A stretch of DNA of 29,460 nucleotides from Pseudomonadota bacterium (GCA_023428295.1 JAEYYV010000209.1:1-29460); one strand, 5' to 3'. Numbered from the stretch's first letter, positions 1-8,059 are shown. Translations and numbers: made by a program. Notes: generated by a model not told the origin, from the letters alone.

Positions 1-257
1 CGCCGCGGGGGAAGCCCGTGCGCGGCGCCCGCGCCACCGCCTATAACGGCGATCCGGTCGGCGGCGTTGCATTCATCGTGTCCGCCGCCGGCGTCCAGAT
101 TTACGAAGCGGAGTACTCCGACAAGAACGGATGCTTCGTCGTGCCGAGGGAGCGCGCCGACACGCTCACGCTCTACTACGCGGAGGTCACCGAGGTGTAT
201 CCCCTCGCGCCGCCGGACGAGCGCATCACCGTCAAGGACCTCGTGCTTCCGCGATAG
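1..257 (+). CDS. 3' end of a beta-domain protein (partial)
   Basis: The reading frame is open from the window edge (in-frame codons from base 3) and ends at TAG 255-257, so only the last 85 or so residues of a longer protein are visible. The residues alternate in a beta-strand pattern (AFIVSAAGVQIYEAEYSDKNG, then CFVVPRER and LTLYYAEV) that resembles carboxypeptidase-regulatory or transthyretin-like beta-sandwich domains, in which a DKNG-type turn precedes a strand. The family call is a guess from pattern only. The GTG at 18 is an internal codon, not a supported start. It is convergent with the next gene, leaving 59 bp in between with no clear terminator hairpin. Confidence 0.6.
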   Translation, partial: PRGKPVRGARATAYNGDPVGGVAFIVSAAGVQIYEAEYSDKNGCFVVPRERADTLTLYYAEVTEVYPLAPPDERITVKDLVLPR

Positions 258-316
258 AGTCGCTGGGCCGACGATCGAAGAGGCTGTGACCGGCGACGGC
301 GTCGTGTGGAGGCCGA

Positions 317-763
317 TCAGTCGGTAGCCGGGAACTCGCCGGAGTGCGCGGTGGATGCCTGCGTCGAGACCACGCCGGACTCATCGGTGTAGAACTCGGC
401 GATGAGCTGATCGTCGAACTGGTCGGCGAAGCGGCCGACGCCAGCGACGAGCGTCGCGAACTCTTGGCCATCGATGCCCTTGAGCGCGCGACCCGCGTGG
501 AGGACGACCCAGCCGTCGCGCTGCAACGCGAACGAGGCCATGCCGCCCATGTACGCGTTGTGCTCGAGGAGCTTCTTGAAGAAGGCGAGCTCTTTGCCCT
601 GCGGCACCGCGCGAAACAGCGGTGCGATGGCGACCACCGCAGAACCCGAGATGCCCGCGATCACGAACGCCGAACCCCACTGAAACCGCGCGAGGTTCTC
701 GTCGAGACGGGATGCCTTGTCGGCGAGCCCGCTCGTCATGAGGAGGTCGTCGAGCGCGCTCAT
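317..763 (-). CDS. CesT/YbjN-like small protein (type III chaperone fold)
   Basis: A 148-residue soluble protein without signal peptide or membrane helix. A central LLEHNAYMGGMASFAL segment leads into WVVLHAGRALKGIDGQEF and then a helix ending VGRFADQFDDQLIAEF. This strand-strand-helix pattern is typical of Tir-chaperone (CesT)/YbjN-like proteins. Members outside secretion loci are common and mostly of unknown role, so the fold is the claim, not a chaperone function. Its ATG (763-761) overlaps by one base the TAA of the upstream small gene (TAATG), so translation is probably coupled. The gene at 5654 appears to be of the same fold class. No type III secretion gene is visible in the window. 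Confidence 0.7.
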   Translation of the reverse strand: MSALDDLLMTSGLADKASRLDENLARFQWGSAFVIAGISGSAVVAIAPLFRAVPQGKELAFFKKLLEHNAYMGGMASFALQRDGWVVLHAGRALKGIDGQEFATLVAGVGRFADQFDDQLIAEFYTDESGVVSTQASTAHSGEFPATD

Positions 764-927
764 TAGAAGAGCTTCCCGAGACCGCCCGGCAGCTTGTCCT
801 TGATGCCGGACTCTTGCAGGTACTTGAGGGCGTCCTCGGAGTGCTCCTTGAGGAAATTGATCACCTTGAGAGCGGTCTCTTTATCGATGCCGACTTTCTC
901 GACCATCTTGTTCACGAACTCTTCCAT
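763..927 (-). CDS. 54-residue helical protein of unknown function
   Basis: A short gene starting at ATG 927-925, preceded by one of the clearest Shine-Dalgarno sequences in the window (AAGGAG, six bases before the ATG on the minus strand). The product begins MEEFVNKMVEKVGIDKETAL and ends LPGGLGKLF. It looks like two or three amphipathic helices with a glycine-rich tail, reminiscent of DUF937/DUF2267-type small helical proteins; that resemblance is weak. A longer open frame extends upstream to 1260, but it lies antisense to the ether-lipid synthase and is rejected. It forms a two-gene operon with the CesT-like gene downstream (1-base TAATG overlap), so the two products may work together. Confidence 0.7.
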   Translation of the reverse strand: MEEFVNKMVEKVGIDKETALKVINFLKEHSEDALKYLQESGIKDKLPGGLGKLF

Positions 928-955
928 CGGAGGCTCCTTGTTCGGCGCGCACGGG

Positions 956-961
956 TACGAT
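956..961 (+). promoter_or_regulatory. -10-like TACGAT, leaderless start for agpS
   Basis: TACGAT fits TANNNT and lies seven bases before the in-frame GTG at 969. The first ATG of the frame (960) overlaps this hexamer and has no Shine-Dalgarno sequence. The same spacing recurs at other genes in the window, so GTG 969 is preferred as the start. No -35 element is obvious. Confidence 0.45.
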
Positions 962-968
962 GCGCGAC

Positions 969-2609
969 GTGGCGCAGAATACGCGGGAGCGAAGTCTGTG
1001 GGCGTGGGGGTGGGCGGACAAATTTCCTGATGAGGCTGCACGCAAAGGACTCGTCGCGCTCGCGAACGCACTCGTGCCGACCGCGGAGCCCGCGTTGCGC
1101 GAGCTGCCCCAGGGCGTCGCGATCGCGGAGCCCCGCGTAGCGATTCCCGATGCGCTCGCCGAGTTCGCCACGCGATCGCCCACCGATCGCGCGATGCGCA
1201 CGCGCGGCCGCGCGTTTCCCGATCTCGTCGCCGGCTTCGCGGGTGACTACGCGGGCGCACCGGACATCGTCGCGCGACCGCGTACCGACGAGGAGGTCAC
1301 GCGCGTTCTCGAGGTAGCGAACGAGCGCGGCTTCGTCGTGGTCCCATTCGGCGGCGGGACCTCCGTCGTGGGCGGGGTCGATAGCGCGGCGGCGCGCACT
1401 GGCTCGTCGGGCGTGTGGGACGACACACGTTCGAGTGATCGCGTGGTGGTCTCGCTCGACATGGGCGCGATCGGTGGCGTGCGCGAGGTCGATGGCGAGA
1501 GCCGCTTGGCGCGCATCGGTGCCGGCGCGCTCGGACCGGCGCTCGAAGACGAGCTCGCGCAGAGCGGCCTCACGCTGCGTCACTATCCGCAGAGCTTCGA
1601 GTTCTCCACGCTCGGCGGGTGGCTCGCGACGCGCGCGGGCGGACACTACGCCACGGGACCGACGCGCATCGACGAGCTGTGCCACTCGCTCTCGCTCGTC
1701 ACGCCGCGCGGAGTGATGACCACGCATCGTCATCCGGGCAGCGGCGCGGGGCCCGAAGCGAATCGGCTCGTGCTGGGCTCCGAGGGCGCGCTCGGCGTGA
1801 TCACGGAAGCGTGGATGCGCGTGGTGCCGCGGCCGCGATGGCGCGCGTCGGCGAGCATCGCGTATCGCGACTTCGACAAGGGCGTCGCCGCGGCCAAGGC
1901 GCTCGCGCAATCGGGCCTCTTGCCGAGCAACGCGCGACTCCTCGACGCGAACGAGGCGCGCTTGCATCGCGTGCGCTTCGATGGATCGAGCGTGCTCCTC
2001 GTCGGCTTCGAGTCCGCGGATCATCCGCTCGACGCGTGGATGGCGCGCGCGATCGAGCTCGCGAAGGATCTCGGCGGCGAGGTCGTGTCGGGCCCGCTGC
2101 TCAAAGACGACGGCGGCAAGGCGCGCACCGGCGGTGACGCGGACAAGTGGCGGCAGGCGTTCTTCGACGCGCCGTACCTCCAGAGCTCGCTCCTCTCCGT
2201 GGGCATCCTCAGCGACACGTTCGAGACGGCATGCACGTGGACGCAGTTTCCTGCGCTGCACGCGCGCATCGTCGGCGACGTGCAACGCGCGCTCGACGCG
2301 GAGTGCGGCGGCGGCATCGTGTCGTGTCGCTTCACGCACGTGTATCCCGACGGTCCCGCGCCGTACTACACGTTCGTCGGCGCGCTCCGGGTGGGCGCGG
2401 AGCTCGCGCAGTGGCGCGCGATCAAGGCCGCGGCGTCGGACGCGCTCGCAGCGACGGGCGGCACGATCACGCATCATCACGCGGTCGGTCGCACGCATCG
2501 CCCGTGGTACGAGCGCGAGCGGCCGGCGCTGTTTGGCGACGTGCTCGCCGCGACCAAGCGCGCGCTCGATCCGAAGGGCGTGCTGAACCCCGGGTGCTTG
2601 ATCGCGTGA
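969..2609 (+). CDS. agpS: alkyldihydroxyacetonephosphate synthase (FAD-dependent, ether lipid synthesis)
   Basis: Family role: exchanges the acyl chain of acyl-DHAP for a fatty alcohol, making the first ether bond of ether lipids with FAD as cofactor. The 546-residue product has the FAD-binding type-4 layout. An N-terminal WAWGW motif is followed by the FAD-binding loop VPFGGGTSVVGG, then HYPQSFEFSTLGGWLATRAG, GSEGALGVITEAWMRV, a HHHAVGRTH motif near the C-terminus and the ending ALDPKGVLNPGCL. These are hallmarks of AGPS rather than of glycolate or lactate oxidases. Start: GTG 969 is preferred over ATG 960 because of the TACGAT at 956-961; both keep the tryptophan motif. It is divergent from the small gene at 927 and convergent with the membrane-protein gene at 2637. 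Myxobacteria are known to make ether lipids, which fits. Confidence 0.9.
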   Translation: MAQNTRERSLWAWGWADKFPDEAARKGLVALANALVPTAEPALRELPQGVAIAEPRVAIPDALAEFATRSPTDRAMRTRGRAFPDLVAGFAGDYAGAPDIVARPRTDEEVTRVLEVANERGFVVVPFGGGTSVVGGVDSAAARTGSSGVWDDTRSSDRVVVSLDMGAIGGVREVDGESRLARIGAGALGPALEDELAQSGLTLRHYPQSFEFSTLGGWLATRAGGHYATGPTRIDELCHSLSLVTPRGVMTTHRHPGSGAGPEANRLVLGSEGALGVITEAWMRVVPRPRWRASASIAYRDFDKGVAAAKALAQSGLLPSNARLLDANEARLHRVRFDGSSVLLVGFESADHPLDAWMARAIELAKDLGGEVVSGPLLKDDGGKARTGGDADKWRQAFFDAPYLQSSLLSVGILSDTFETACTWTQFPALHARIVGDVQRALDAECGGGIVSCRFTHVYPDGPAPYYTFVGALRVGAELAQWRAIKAAASDALAATGGTITHHHAVGRTHRPWYERERPALFGDVLAATKRALDPKGVLNPGCLIA

Positions 2610-2636
2610 CTCGCGCCCGAGCTGTGGTGATCGCCG

Positions 2637-3587
2637 CTACGCGGGCGTTGCTTCGTCGGTGACTTCGACGCGGCGGGGCGGGAACGGGCGCGTGCGCGCG
2701 AGCTCGAGCTGCCCGCCCATGATCGCGATGCGGATCGCCATGCGCGCGAGCGCCACGATCTGGCGCACGACGAACAGCGTGATCGCGCCCTCCGCGCCGT
2801 ACATCGGGTGGCCCTGCGAGATCACGATGTACGCGAGCGTCACGAGGATCGCGAGGATCCACCCGAACGCGCCGTGGATCAGCGTGAGCGGTCGGCGCGC
2901 CACGAACACGAGCGTGCGCACGTACGTCGCGAACGCGCCCGGACCATGCGTGTCGTGACGCAGCGACAGCTCCGCGCGCGCGTAGTCCGTCACCGTCCAG
3001 AAGAAGTGCAGGAGCACCGCAGTAGGCACGAGCGTCAACAGGAGCGGGCCCGCGAGCTGCGTGATGGAGAGCGCGTACTGCATCCGCGGCGCGAGGAACC
3101 ACGCGGCGAGGAACTGGAACACCGCGAGCACGATGGCCCAGCTGATCAGCGAGCACAGCGCCAGGCGCGCGTACGCGAGGTACGTCGCCGCGCCGCTCGC
3201 ACCGAACACGCGAGCGGTCTCGCCGCGCGTCTCGGGCCGTTGCGCGAGGACACCGTAGAGTCCACCCGCGAGGAACCACGTGACCAACTCCCACACCACG
3301 AGCGTTCCAAACACGACGCCACCGATCGCGAGGAAGCTCGTCTCCGAGTGGCGGAACGACACGATCAGCGCGACGAGGTCACCGTCGACCGCGTCGTCGA
3401 ACATCGGTAGTCGCGAGAACGTCTGCGCGAACAGCACCGACACCGCGAGGATGCACGCGGCCGCCACCAAGCTCTGGACGATGAACACCGCGAACACGGT
3501 GCCCGTGTAGCGCGACACGGCGCGGCCGCCTGCGCCGAGCAGATCGCCCAGGCCGAGGTTCATCCCCGACGACGTCTTGGACGCCAC
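2637..3587 (-). CDS. six-helix membrane protein, unknown function
   Basis: A 316-residue inner-membrane protein with about six hydrophobic segments, near residues 31-55, 84-112, 137-168, 176-200, 240-262 and 272-292, and a short basic C-terminal tail (RTRPFPPRRVEV). No catalytic or transport motif is recognised. The annotated GTG start (3587-3585) directly follows the TAA of the upstream metallopeptidase gene (3590-3588). The ATG at 3563, which would give 308 residues, is an equally possible start because it removes only eight residues before MNLGLGDLLG. The arrangement implies an operon with the peptidase, so it may be a membrane partner of that lipoprotein. That is inference from position alone. 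Confidence 0.75.
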   Translation of the reverse strand: MASKTSSGMNLGLGDLLGAGGRAVSRYTGTVFAVFIVQSLVAAACILAVSVLFAQTFSRLPMFDDAVDGDLVALIVSFRHSETSFLAIGGVVFGTLVVWELVTWFLAGGLYGVLAQRPETRGETARVFGASGAATYLAYARLALCSLISWAIVLAVFQFLAAWFLAPRMQYALSITQLAGPLLLTLVPTAVLLHFFWTVTDYARAELSLRHDTHGPGAFATYVRTLVFVARRPLTLIHGAFGWILAILVTLAYIVISQGHPMYGAEGAITLFVVRQIVALARMAIRIAIMGGQLELARTRPFPPRRVEVTDEATPA

Positions 3588-5618
3588 TTACGGCCCCACC
3601 ATCTGCATGAGCGTCTGCGTCTGCGCGCCGACCCACGCCGCCGCACGCAACGAAGGACGGCCGTCGCCGACGAGCCGGTAGCGCATGGTCATCGGCGATT
3701 GCAGCACGACGTCGCGATCCGGATCGAGCCAGACCTCGGCGAGCTCGGAGCTGCGCTCGACGACAAATCGCTTCCACGTCTCGCCGCCTTTGTCCTCCCA
3801 GCGCAGGCGTTGCGACGTGCCGTCGACGAAGCGCAGCTCGATGTCGATCGGGACGTGCACCGTGCCCGTGTTGGTGACCACGACCTCGCACACGAACGTC
3901 CCCGTGTCGGGCGCGTCGGTCACGGTGGTGGTCTTGCGCGAGGCGCCGTCGCCGAACACGCCGCGCGGAGGATGCGCGCGCCGGCACGCCGCGGTGCGAA
4001 TCGCGAGGCGCAACCCACCGACCTCCTGGAACACGGGGCCGAAGAACCAATCGAGGTTCTGGCCGAGCTCTGCCGACAGCGTGTCGAACAGGTCCTTGCC
4101 CGTCGGGTGCTTGAACGCCCAGGTCTCCGCGTACTTCTTCATTGCCGCGCGGAACTTCTTCGGGCCGAACATGTTCTCGAGCGTGTGCAGCGCCCGCTGC
4201 GTCGATGCGTACGTGACCGTGCCGTACGTGTCATCGTCGAGAAATGCACTCGCGGCCGTGGCGATCGGCACGGGGAGCGAGCTCGGATCGTCGAGGATCG
4301 CGTACATCAGCGCCGCGAGATCCGCTTGCCATCCCATCCAATCGAGGCCGCTCGTGCGCGAGCCATACACGTCGGCCATCACGTTGGCGTCGGCCCACGA
4401 GTTCACGCCCTCGTCGAGCCACGCCTCGATCGGCTCGTTCGACGCGAGCATGCCCTGGAACCAGTTGTGCCCGACCTCGTGCACCGTCGTGTACTCGGGC
4501 AAGCGCATGCCGGGGCGCGCGAACACGCTGTCACCCGCGGTGGTCACGAACGTCGGATACTCCATGCCGCCCGCGCCATTGGCGGCCTCGGGAGGCGGAT
4601 CGATCACGGACATCACGGCCCACGGATACGGCACGAACCACTCGCTGAAGCGGTTCATCGCGGCGGTCGCGGCGTCGAGGTGGCGCTGCGCGAACTCTTC
4701 TTGCGCCGGACGATAGTAGACGCGCACGTCGACGGACCCGCCGCCCGCCACGAGCACCTGGCGGTTCATCATCTCCATGTACGGATCCGCCATCCAGCCG
4801 AAGTCGTGGACGTCCTCCGCGCGATACGTGAACGTACGGGTGTTGCCGGGCGATTCGATCGCGGCGGTGAGCACGCCGGTCGCCGCGACGACGTACGTCT
4901 CGGGCACGGTGAGTGTCACGTCGTACGTCCCGAAGTCCGCGAAGAACTCGGTGAACGCGCTGAACGGCTGGCACTCCCAGCGCTCGACGATCTCGTCGCC
5001 GTGATCCTCGGAGACGCGTACGCCGATCTTGGGGAACCACTGCCCGACGAGGTGGAACTCGCCCTGGTAGCCCGTGCGCGCCCACACCTCGGGGAGCTGC
5101 GCGGTGAACTTCATCGTCACGTCGATCGATGCGCCGGGCGCGACCTCGGACGGCAGCGCGAGCTCGTAGACGCTCTCGTCGGGCGCGTAGGCCGACGCGG
5201 GCGCCCACGTCGCGATCAGCTCGTCGCCGCCGACCTGCACGGACTCGACGGAGATCCAGCCCCACGTCGTACGCTTTGCACCGCGCATCGCGCCGCGGCC
5301 GCTCTGCATGAAGCGCGACGACTCGTTCTTGAACGCGTTCAGATACATGTGGAACGGCAACACGCGCACGGCTTGTGTGCCGGTGTTCGTCCACACGAGC
5401 GTCTGCGTCGCGGTGATCTGATGCGTGCTCGCGTCGAGCCGCGCGTCGATCTTGTAGTTCGCGATCCGCGGCGAGCGAGCCGGACCGCCACCGCGCAGCG
5501 CGGGCACGTTGTCGGGGGCGGGCAGGGGCCGCACGCGCGCGGTGTTCTCGCGCCCGCACGCCGACGCGACGACGATCGTAGCGACGACGACGAGCGACGC
5601 GAGGCTGCGGCGAACCAC
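3588..5618 (-). CDS. M1-family (gluzincin) zinc metallopeptidase, probable lipoprotein
   Basis: The 676-residue product carries the M1 zinc site HEVGHNW at residues 380-386, with His380, Glu381 and His384, and the third ligand Glu403 exactly 18 residues on (WLDEGVNSWAD). A GGMEYP motif near residue 350 replaces the GAMEN exopeptidase motif of classical M1 aminopeptidases, so it is more like the broader M1-like group than PepN. The N-terminus is hydrophobic and ends in ASAC at Cys21, an imperfect lipobox, so export to the cell envelope is likely. About 350 residues of beta-rich N-terminal domain precede the catalytic domain, and a beta domain follows it. It starts at GTG 5618 with TATAGA only five bases upstream. 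It is followed immediately by the membrane-protein gene. Substrate unknown. Confidence 0.85.
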   Translation of the reverse strand: MVRRSLASLVVVATIVVASACGRENTARVRPLPAPDNVPALRGGGPARSPRIANYKIDARLDASTHQITATQTLVWTNTGTQAVRVLPFHMYLNAFKNESSRFMQSGRGAMRGAKRTTWGWISVESVQVGGDELIATWAPASAYAPDESVYELALPSEVAPGASIDVTMKFTAQLPEVWARTGYQGEFHLVGQWFPKIGVRVSEDHGDEIVERWECQPFSAFTEFFADFGTYDVTLTVPETYVVAATGVLTAAIESPGNTRTFTYRAEDVHDFGWMADPYMEMMNRQVLVAGGGSVDVRVYYRPAQEEFAQRHLDAATAAMNRFSEWFVPYPWAVMSVIDPPPEAANGAGGMEYPTFVTTAGDSVFARPGMRLPEYTTVHEVGHNWFQGMLASNEPIEAWLDEGVNSWADANVMADVYGSRTSGLDWMGWQADLAALMYAILDDPSSLPVPIATAASAFLDDDTYGTVTYASTQRALHTLENMFGPKKFRAAMKKYAETWAFKHPTGKDLFDTLSAELGQNLDWFFGPVFQEVGGLRLAIRTAACRRAHPPRGVFGDGASRKTTTVTDAPDTGTFVCEVVVTNTGTVHVPIDIELRFVDGTSQRLRWEDKGGETWKRFVVERSSELAEVWLDPDRDVVLQSPMTMRYRLVGDGRPSLRAAAWVGAQTQTLMQMVGP

Positions 5619-5623
5619 GCCCG

Positions 5624-5629
5624 TCTATA
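5624..5629 (-). promoter_or_regulatory. -10-like TATAGA, leaderless start for the M1 peptidase gene
   Basis: On the minus strand TATAGA (five of six to TATAAT) ends five bases before the GTG at 5618. No Shine-Dalgarno sequence is present. It shares the 35-bp divergent gap with the promoter of the gene at 5654. Confidence 0.5.
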
Positions 5630-5640
5630 CCACTCTCTGA

Positions 5641-5646
5641 TAGGGT
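5641..5646 (+). promoter_or_regulatory. -10-like TAGGGT, leaderless start for the gene at 5654
   Basis: TAGGGT lies seven bases before ATG 5654 and there is no Shine-Dalgarno sequence. The same hexamer occurs before the genes at 6505 and 22192. No clear -35 element. Confidence 0.5.
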
Positions 5647-5653
5647 CGCCGGT

Positions 5654-6058
5654 ATGGACGAGGTCGTGGATCACAAAGCCCGCGTCGGGGAGTACCTGGC
5701 GCGGTTCGGGACCGAGCGGAACCTCAGCTTGCCCCCGCTCACCGACGAGGGCGTCGGTTCGATCCGCCGTGGCTCCGCCGTCGTCAGCATCCACGTGCTC
5801 GCCGAGCAAGGCGTGCTGTTGCTGCTGTCGAAGGTCGCGGATGCGCCGGTGCTGGATGTGGCGCTCGCCAAGCGCGTGCTCGAAGCATCGTTCACCGAGA
5901 CCGGCGACGCGGCGTTCGCGCTGAACCCGCAGACCGGCGATCTCTACCTGCGCATCCTGCGCGGGCTCGACGGGCTCGACTACGCCGAGTTCGAGGACAT
6001 CGTGCATTCGATCGCGAAGACAGCGGACGCATGGGACGACAAGTTGAAATCGACCTAG
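5654..6058 (+). CDS. CesT/YbjN-like small protein
   Basis: A 134-residue soluble protein. It starts with a helix (KARVGEYLARFG), then strands with SVVSIHVLAEQGVLLLLSKV, a helix, and a strand pair FALNPQTGDLYLRILRGLDG leading to a long C-terminal helix (YAEFEDIVHSIAKTADAWDD). This closely follows the Tir-chaperone (CesT)/YbjN fold pattern: an L-x-L-R-x-L strand, a short D/G turn, then a helix ending in W. The start at ATG 5654 is supported by the TAGGGT seven bases upstream. The last 28 bases overlap the start of tsaE in another frame, so the two are probably co-translated. A functional link to t6A synthesis would be inference; the gene order may simply reflect an operon. Confidence 0.75.
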   Translation: MDEVVDHKARVGEYLARFGTERNLSLPPLTDEGVGSIRRGSAVVSIHVLAEQGVLLLLSKVADAPVLDVALAKRVLEASFTETGDAAFALNPQTGDLYLRILRGLDGLDYAEFEDIVHSIAKTADAWDDKLKST

Positions 6059-6495
6059 CCGACGCGGCGCGGACGTCGTGGGCCGGAGCGGCGCTCGCGC
6101 GTGCGCTCGTGGGCGGAGACAGCGTCGCGCTCGTCGGCGATCTCGGCGCCGGCAAGACCACGTTCGTCGCGGGGCTCGTCGCCGAGCTCGGCGGGGGCGC
6201 AGCCGCGAGTCCCACGTTCTCGCTGATCAATGACTATCCCGGCGGACGCCTGCGCGTGTGGCACGTGGACCTCTACCGCCTCGAGCGCGAGGCCGAGCTG
6301 GCCGAGCTCGGGCTCGACGATCTGTTCGGCGATCGCCGCGGCGTGGTCCTCGTCGAGTGGGCCGACAAGTTCGACGTGATGCCGCGCGATCATCTGCGCC
6401 TCGAGCTCGCACACGACGGGGCAGGGCGGCGCCTCGTGGCCTCGTCGACGGGGCCGCGCAGCGAAGCCCTCGCAGCCGCGCTCGCGCCGCGCTAG
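6031..6495 (+). CDS. tsaE: tRNA threonylcarbamoyladenosine biosynthesis ATPase TsaE
   Basis: TsaE is the small ATPase that, with TsaB and TsaD, transfers the threonylcarbamoyl group to A37 of tRNAs reading ANN codons. The 154-residue length is normal for the family. Visible motifs are the P-loop GDLGAGKTT (residues 36-44), the switch-like SPTFSLIN, the strand VWHVDLYRL and the conserved LVEWADKF containing the Glu-Trp pair. The start ATG 6031 lies inside the preceding gene (28-base overlap); it is chosen because the product begins in register with family members and no later ATG leaves room for the first strand. The other t6A genes (tsaB, tsaC, tsaD) are not in the window. Confidence 0.93.
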   Translation: MGRQVEIDLADAARTSWAGAALARALVGGDSVALVGDLGAGKTTFVAGLVAELGGGAAASPTFSLINDYPGGRLRVWHVDLYRLEREAELAELGLDDLFGDRRGVVLVEWADKFDVMPRDHLRLELAHDGAGRRLVASSTGPRSEALAAALAPR

Positions 6496-6498
6496 GGT
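6493..6498 (+). promoter_or_regulatory. -10-like TAGGGT overlapping the tsaE stop codon
   Basis: TAGGGT begins at the TAG stop of tsaE and ends six bases before ATG 6505. There is no Shine-Dalgarno sequence, so a leaderless transcript for the thioredoxin gene is possible. Translational coupling from tsaE is an alternative. Confidence 0.4.
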
Positions 6499-6504
6499 TC
6501 GCCG

Positions 6505-7992
6505 ATGTTTCGCGCTGTCGCCCTCGGGCTCGTGCTGTGGTCCACGACCGCGCACGCGCAGAAGCTCGGCTTCGATCCCACGTCGGTCTATCGCGTGCCG
6601 CGCGGTGCATCGCCCACCACCGGACCCGCCGACGCGCCGATCACGATCGTCTCGTGGAGCGATCACGCGTGCGGCTTCTGCTATCGAGTGCAGCCCACGC
6701 TCGCCGCGCTCGAGGAGCTGTACCCCGGCATGATCCGCACGGTGCATCGGGTGCTGCCGCTCGACGACGATCAGACGATCACCGCAGAAGCCGCGCTCGC
6801 CGCCGCTGCGCAAGGCGCGTTCGAGCCGATGAGCGATCGCTTGTACTCGGTCGCGGGGCGCGTCGACCGCGCGGGCGTGGAGCTGTTCGCGAAGGAGCTC
6901 GGACTCGATATGGTCCGCTTCCGCGCGGATCTCGACACGCGCGTGCATCGCGCGCAGATCCACGCCGATGAAGAGGATGCCAAGAAGCTCGGCCTCACCG
7001 GCACGCCGGCCTTCTTCATCAACGGGCGTCCCATCCACGGCAACCAGCCGCTGAAGATCTTCGCGGACACCGTCGACGAAGAGCTCGCTCGCGCACGCGC
7101 AACGTCCGGCGGATACGACGCTCTCGTCGGCGCCGGCAAGCCCACCGCGGATCATCCCGGCGGCACCGAGCATCCCGAGTTCACGCTCGACGTGAACACG
7201 ACGTATCGCATGGGCCTCGGCTTGCCCGGACATCAGCTCGGGCCCGACAGCGCGCTCGTCACCATCGTCGTGTGGAGCGACTTCCAGTGTCCGTTCTGCC
7301 AGCGCGCTGCACCGGTCTTGCAGCAGCTGCGCACCACGTTCGGCGACGACATCCGCATCGTGTTTCGCCACCTCGCGATGACGTCACATCGCAGAGCGCA
7401 GCTCGCCTCCGAGGCCGCGATCGCCGCCGCGGATCAAGGCAAGTTCTGGCCGTTCCACGATCAGATCTTCGGCCAGTTCGGCTCGCTCGAGCGCGCGGAC
7501 CTCGAGACGTTCGCGAAGAAGATCGGGCTCGACATGGCGAAGTTCCGCGCGGCGCTCGACGATCGCCGCTATCACGATCTCGTGGTCGCCGAAGGCGCGA
7601 CGGCGCAAGCCGCGGGCGTCGATGGAACGCCGACGATGTTCATCAACGGGCAGCCGGTGATCGGCGCGCGCGAGTACTCGAAGATGGAGACCATCGTGAA
7701 GGCGCACCTCGATCGCGCGCGTGCGGCGGTGGCCGCGGGGCTCGCCGCGAACGACATCTACGCGCTCGTCATGTCGAACGCGATCGGTCTCGAGCGCTCC
7801 GATCCATCGCGCGTCCCCGACGTCGCGGGGATCACGATCGCGCCGCGCCCCGAGGATCGCGTGCGCTCGATCGCAGCTGCGTGTCGGATGCGCGATCGTG
7901 CGCGTGCGACGGAGCTCGCACGGGGACTCGCGACGCCGCTGCGCTCGCGGGTGTCCGCAGTTTGCGCGACCGCTGGGATCGATCTGCCCTGA
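6505..7992 (+). CDS. exported protein with two DsbA-like thioredoxin domains
   Basis: A 495-residue protein with a signal peptide (MFRAVALGLVLWSTTAHA, cleavage likely after Ala18). Two DsbA/thioredoxin-like domains follow. The first has active-site C56-G-F-C59 and its cis-proline loop in GTPAFFINGR; the second has C262-P-F-C265 with GTPTMFINGQ. The CPFC site, the helical insert (FWPFHDQIFGQFG) and the GTPTMFINGQ ending match periplasmic thiol oxidoreductases of the DsbA/DsbG-like group used for disulfide formation or isomerisation. About 80 residues after the second domain (from near residue 415) have no recognised motif but hold two cysteines. The tandem fusion is unusual; the two active sites differ, so they may have different redox roles. 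It follows tsaE by 9 bp. Confidence 0.88.
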   Translation: MFRAVALGLVLWSTTAHAQKLGFDPTSVYRVPRGASPTTGPADAPITIVSWSDHACGFCYRVQPTLAALEELYPGMIRTVHRVLPLDDDQTITAEAALAAAAQGAFEPMSDRLYSVAGRVDRAGVELFAKELGLDMVRFRADLDTRVHRAQIHADEEDAKKLGLTGTPAFFINGRPIHGNQPLKIFADTVDEELARARATSGGYDALVGAGKPTADHPGGTEHPEFTLDVNTTYRMGLGLPGHQLGPDSALVTIVVWSDFQCPFCQRAAPVLQQLRTTFGDDIRIVFRHLAMTSHRRAQLASEAAIAAADQGKFWPFHDQIFGQFGSLERADLETFAKKIGLDMAKFRAALDDRRYHDLVVAEGATAQAAGVDGTPTMFINGQPVIGAREYSKMETIVKAHLDRARAAVAAGLAANDIYALVMSNAIGLERSDPSRVPDVAGITIAPRPEDRVRSIAAACRMRDRARATELARGLATPLRSRVSAVCATAGIDLP

Positions 7993-7996
7993 TACC

Positions 7997-8014
7997 CTGT
8001 CGCCTCTTCGACAG
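7997..8014. other. inverted repeat just after the thioredoxin gene
   Basis: CTGTCG and CGACAG form a 6-bp stem around a 6-base loop, starting five bases after the TGA stop at 7990-7992. No T-run follows, so an intrinsic terminator is doubtful; it could protect the 3' end of the mRNA. Confidence 0.35.
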
Positions 8015-8059
8015 TCGCGTCGTCACAGATCCACAGGGCTGTATCAGTTTTCCACGGTG

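Noticed and set aside
912..2498. 528-codon minus-strand frame over the ether-lipid synthase
   Set aside because: A shadow frame with low-complexity Arg-rich sequence; the plus strand carries all AGPS motifs.
3699..5924. 741-codon plus-strand frame across the M1 peptidase and the next gene
   Set aside because: It crosses the promoter gap and is antisense to the HEVGH zinc-site gene; no domain is visible in it.
8027..8056. DnaA-box-like pieces (ATCCACAG and TTTTCCACG)
   Set aside because: Both have mismatches to TTATCCACA, there are only two, and no dnaA, dnaN or AT-rich unwinding region is near, so no origin is called.
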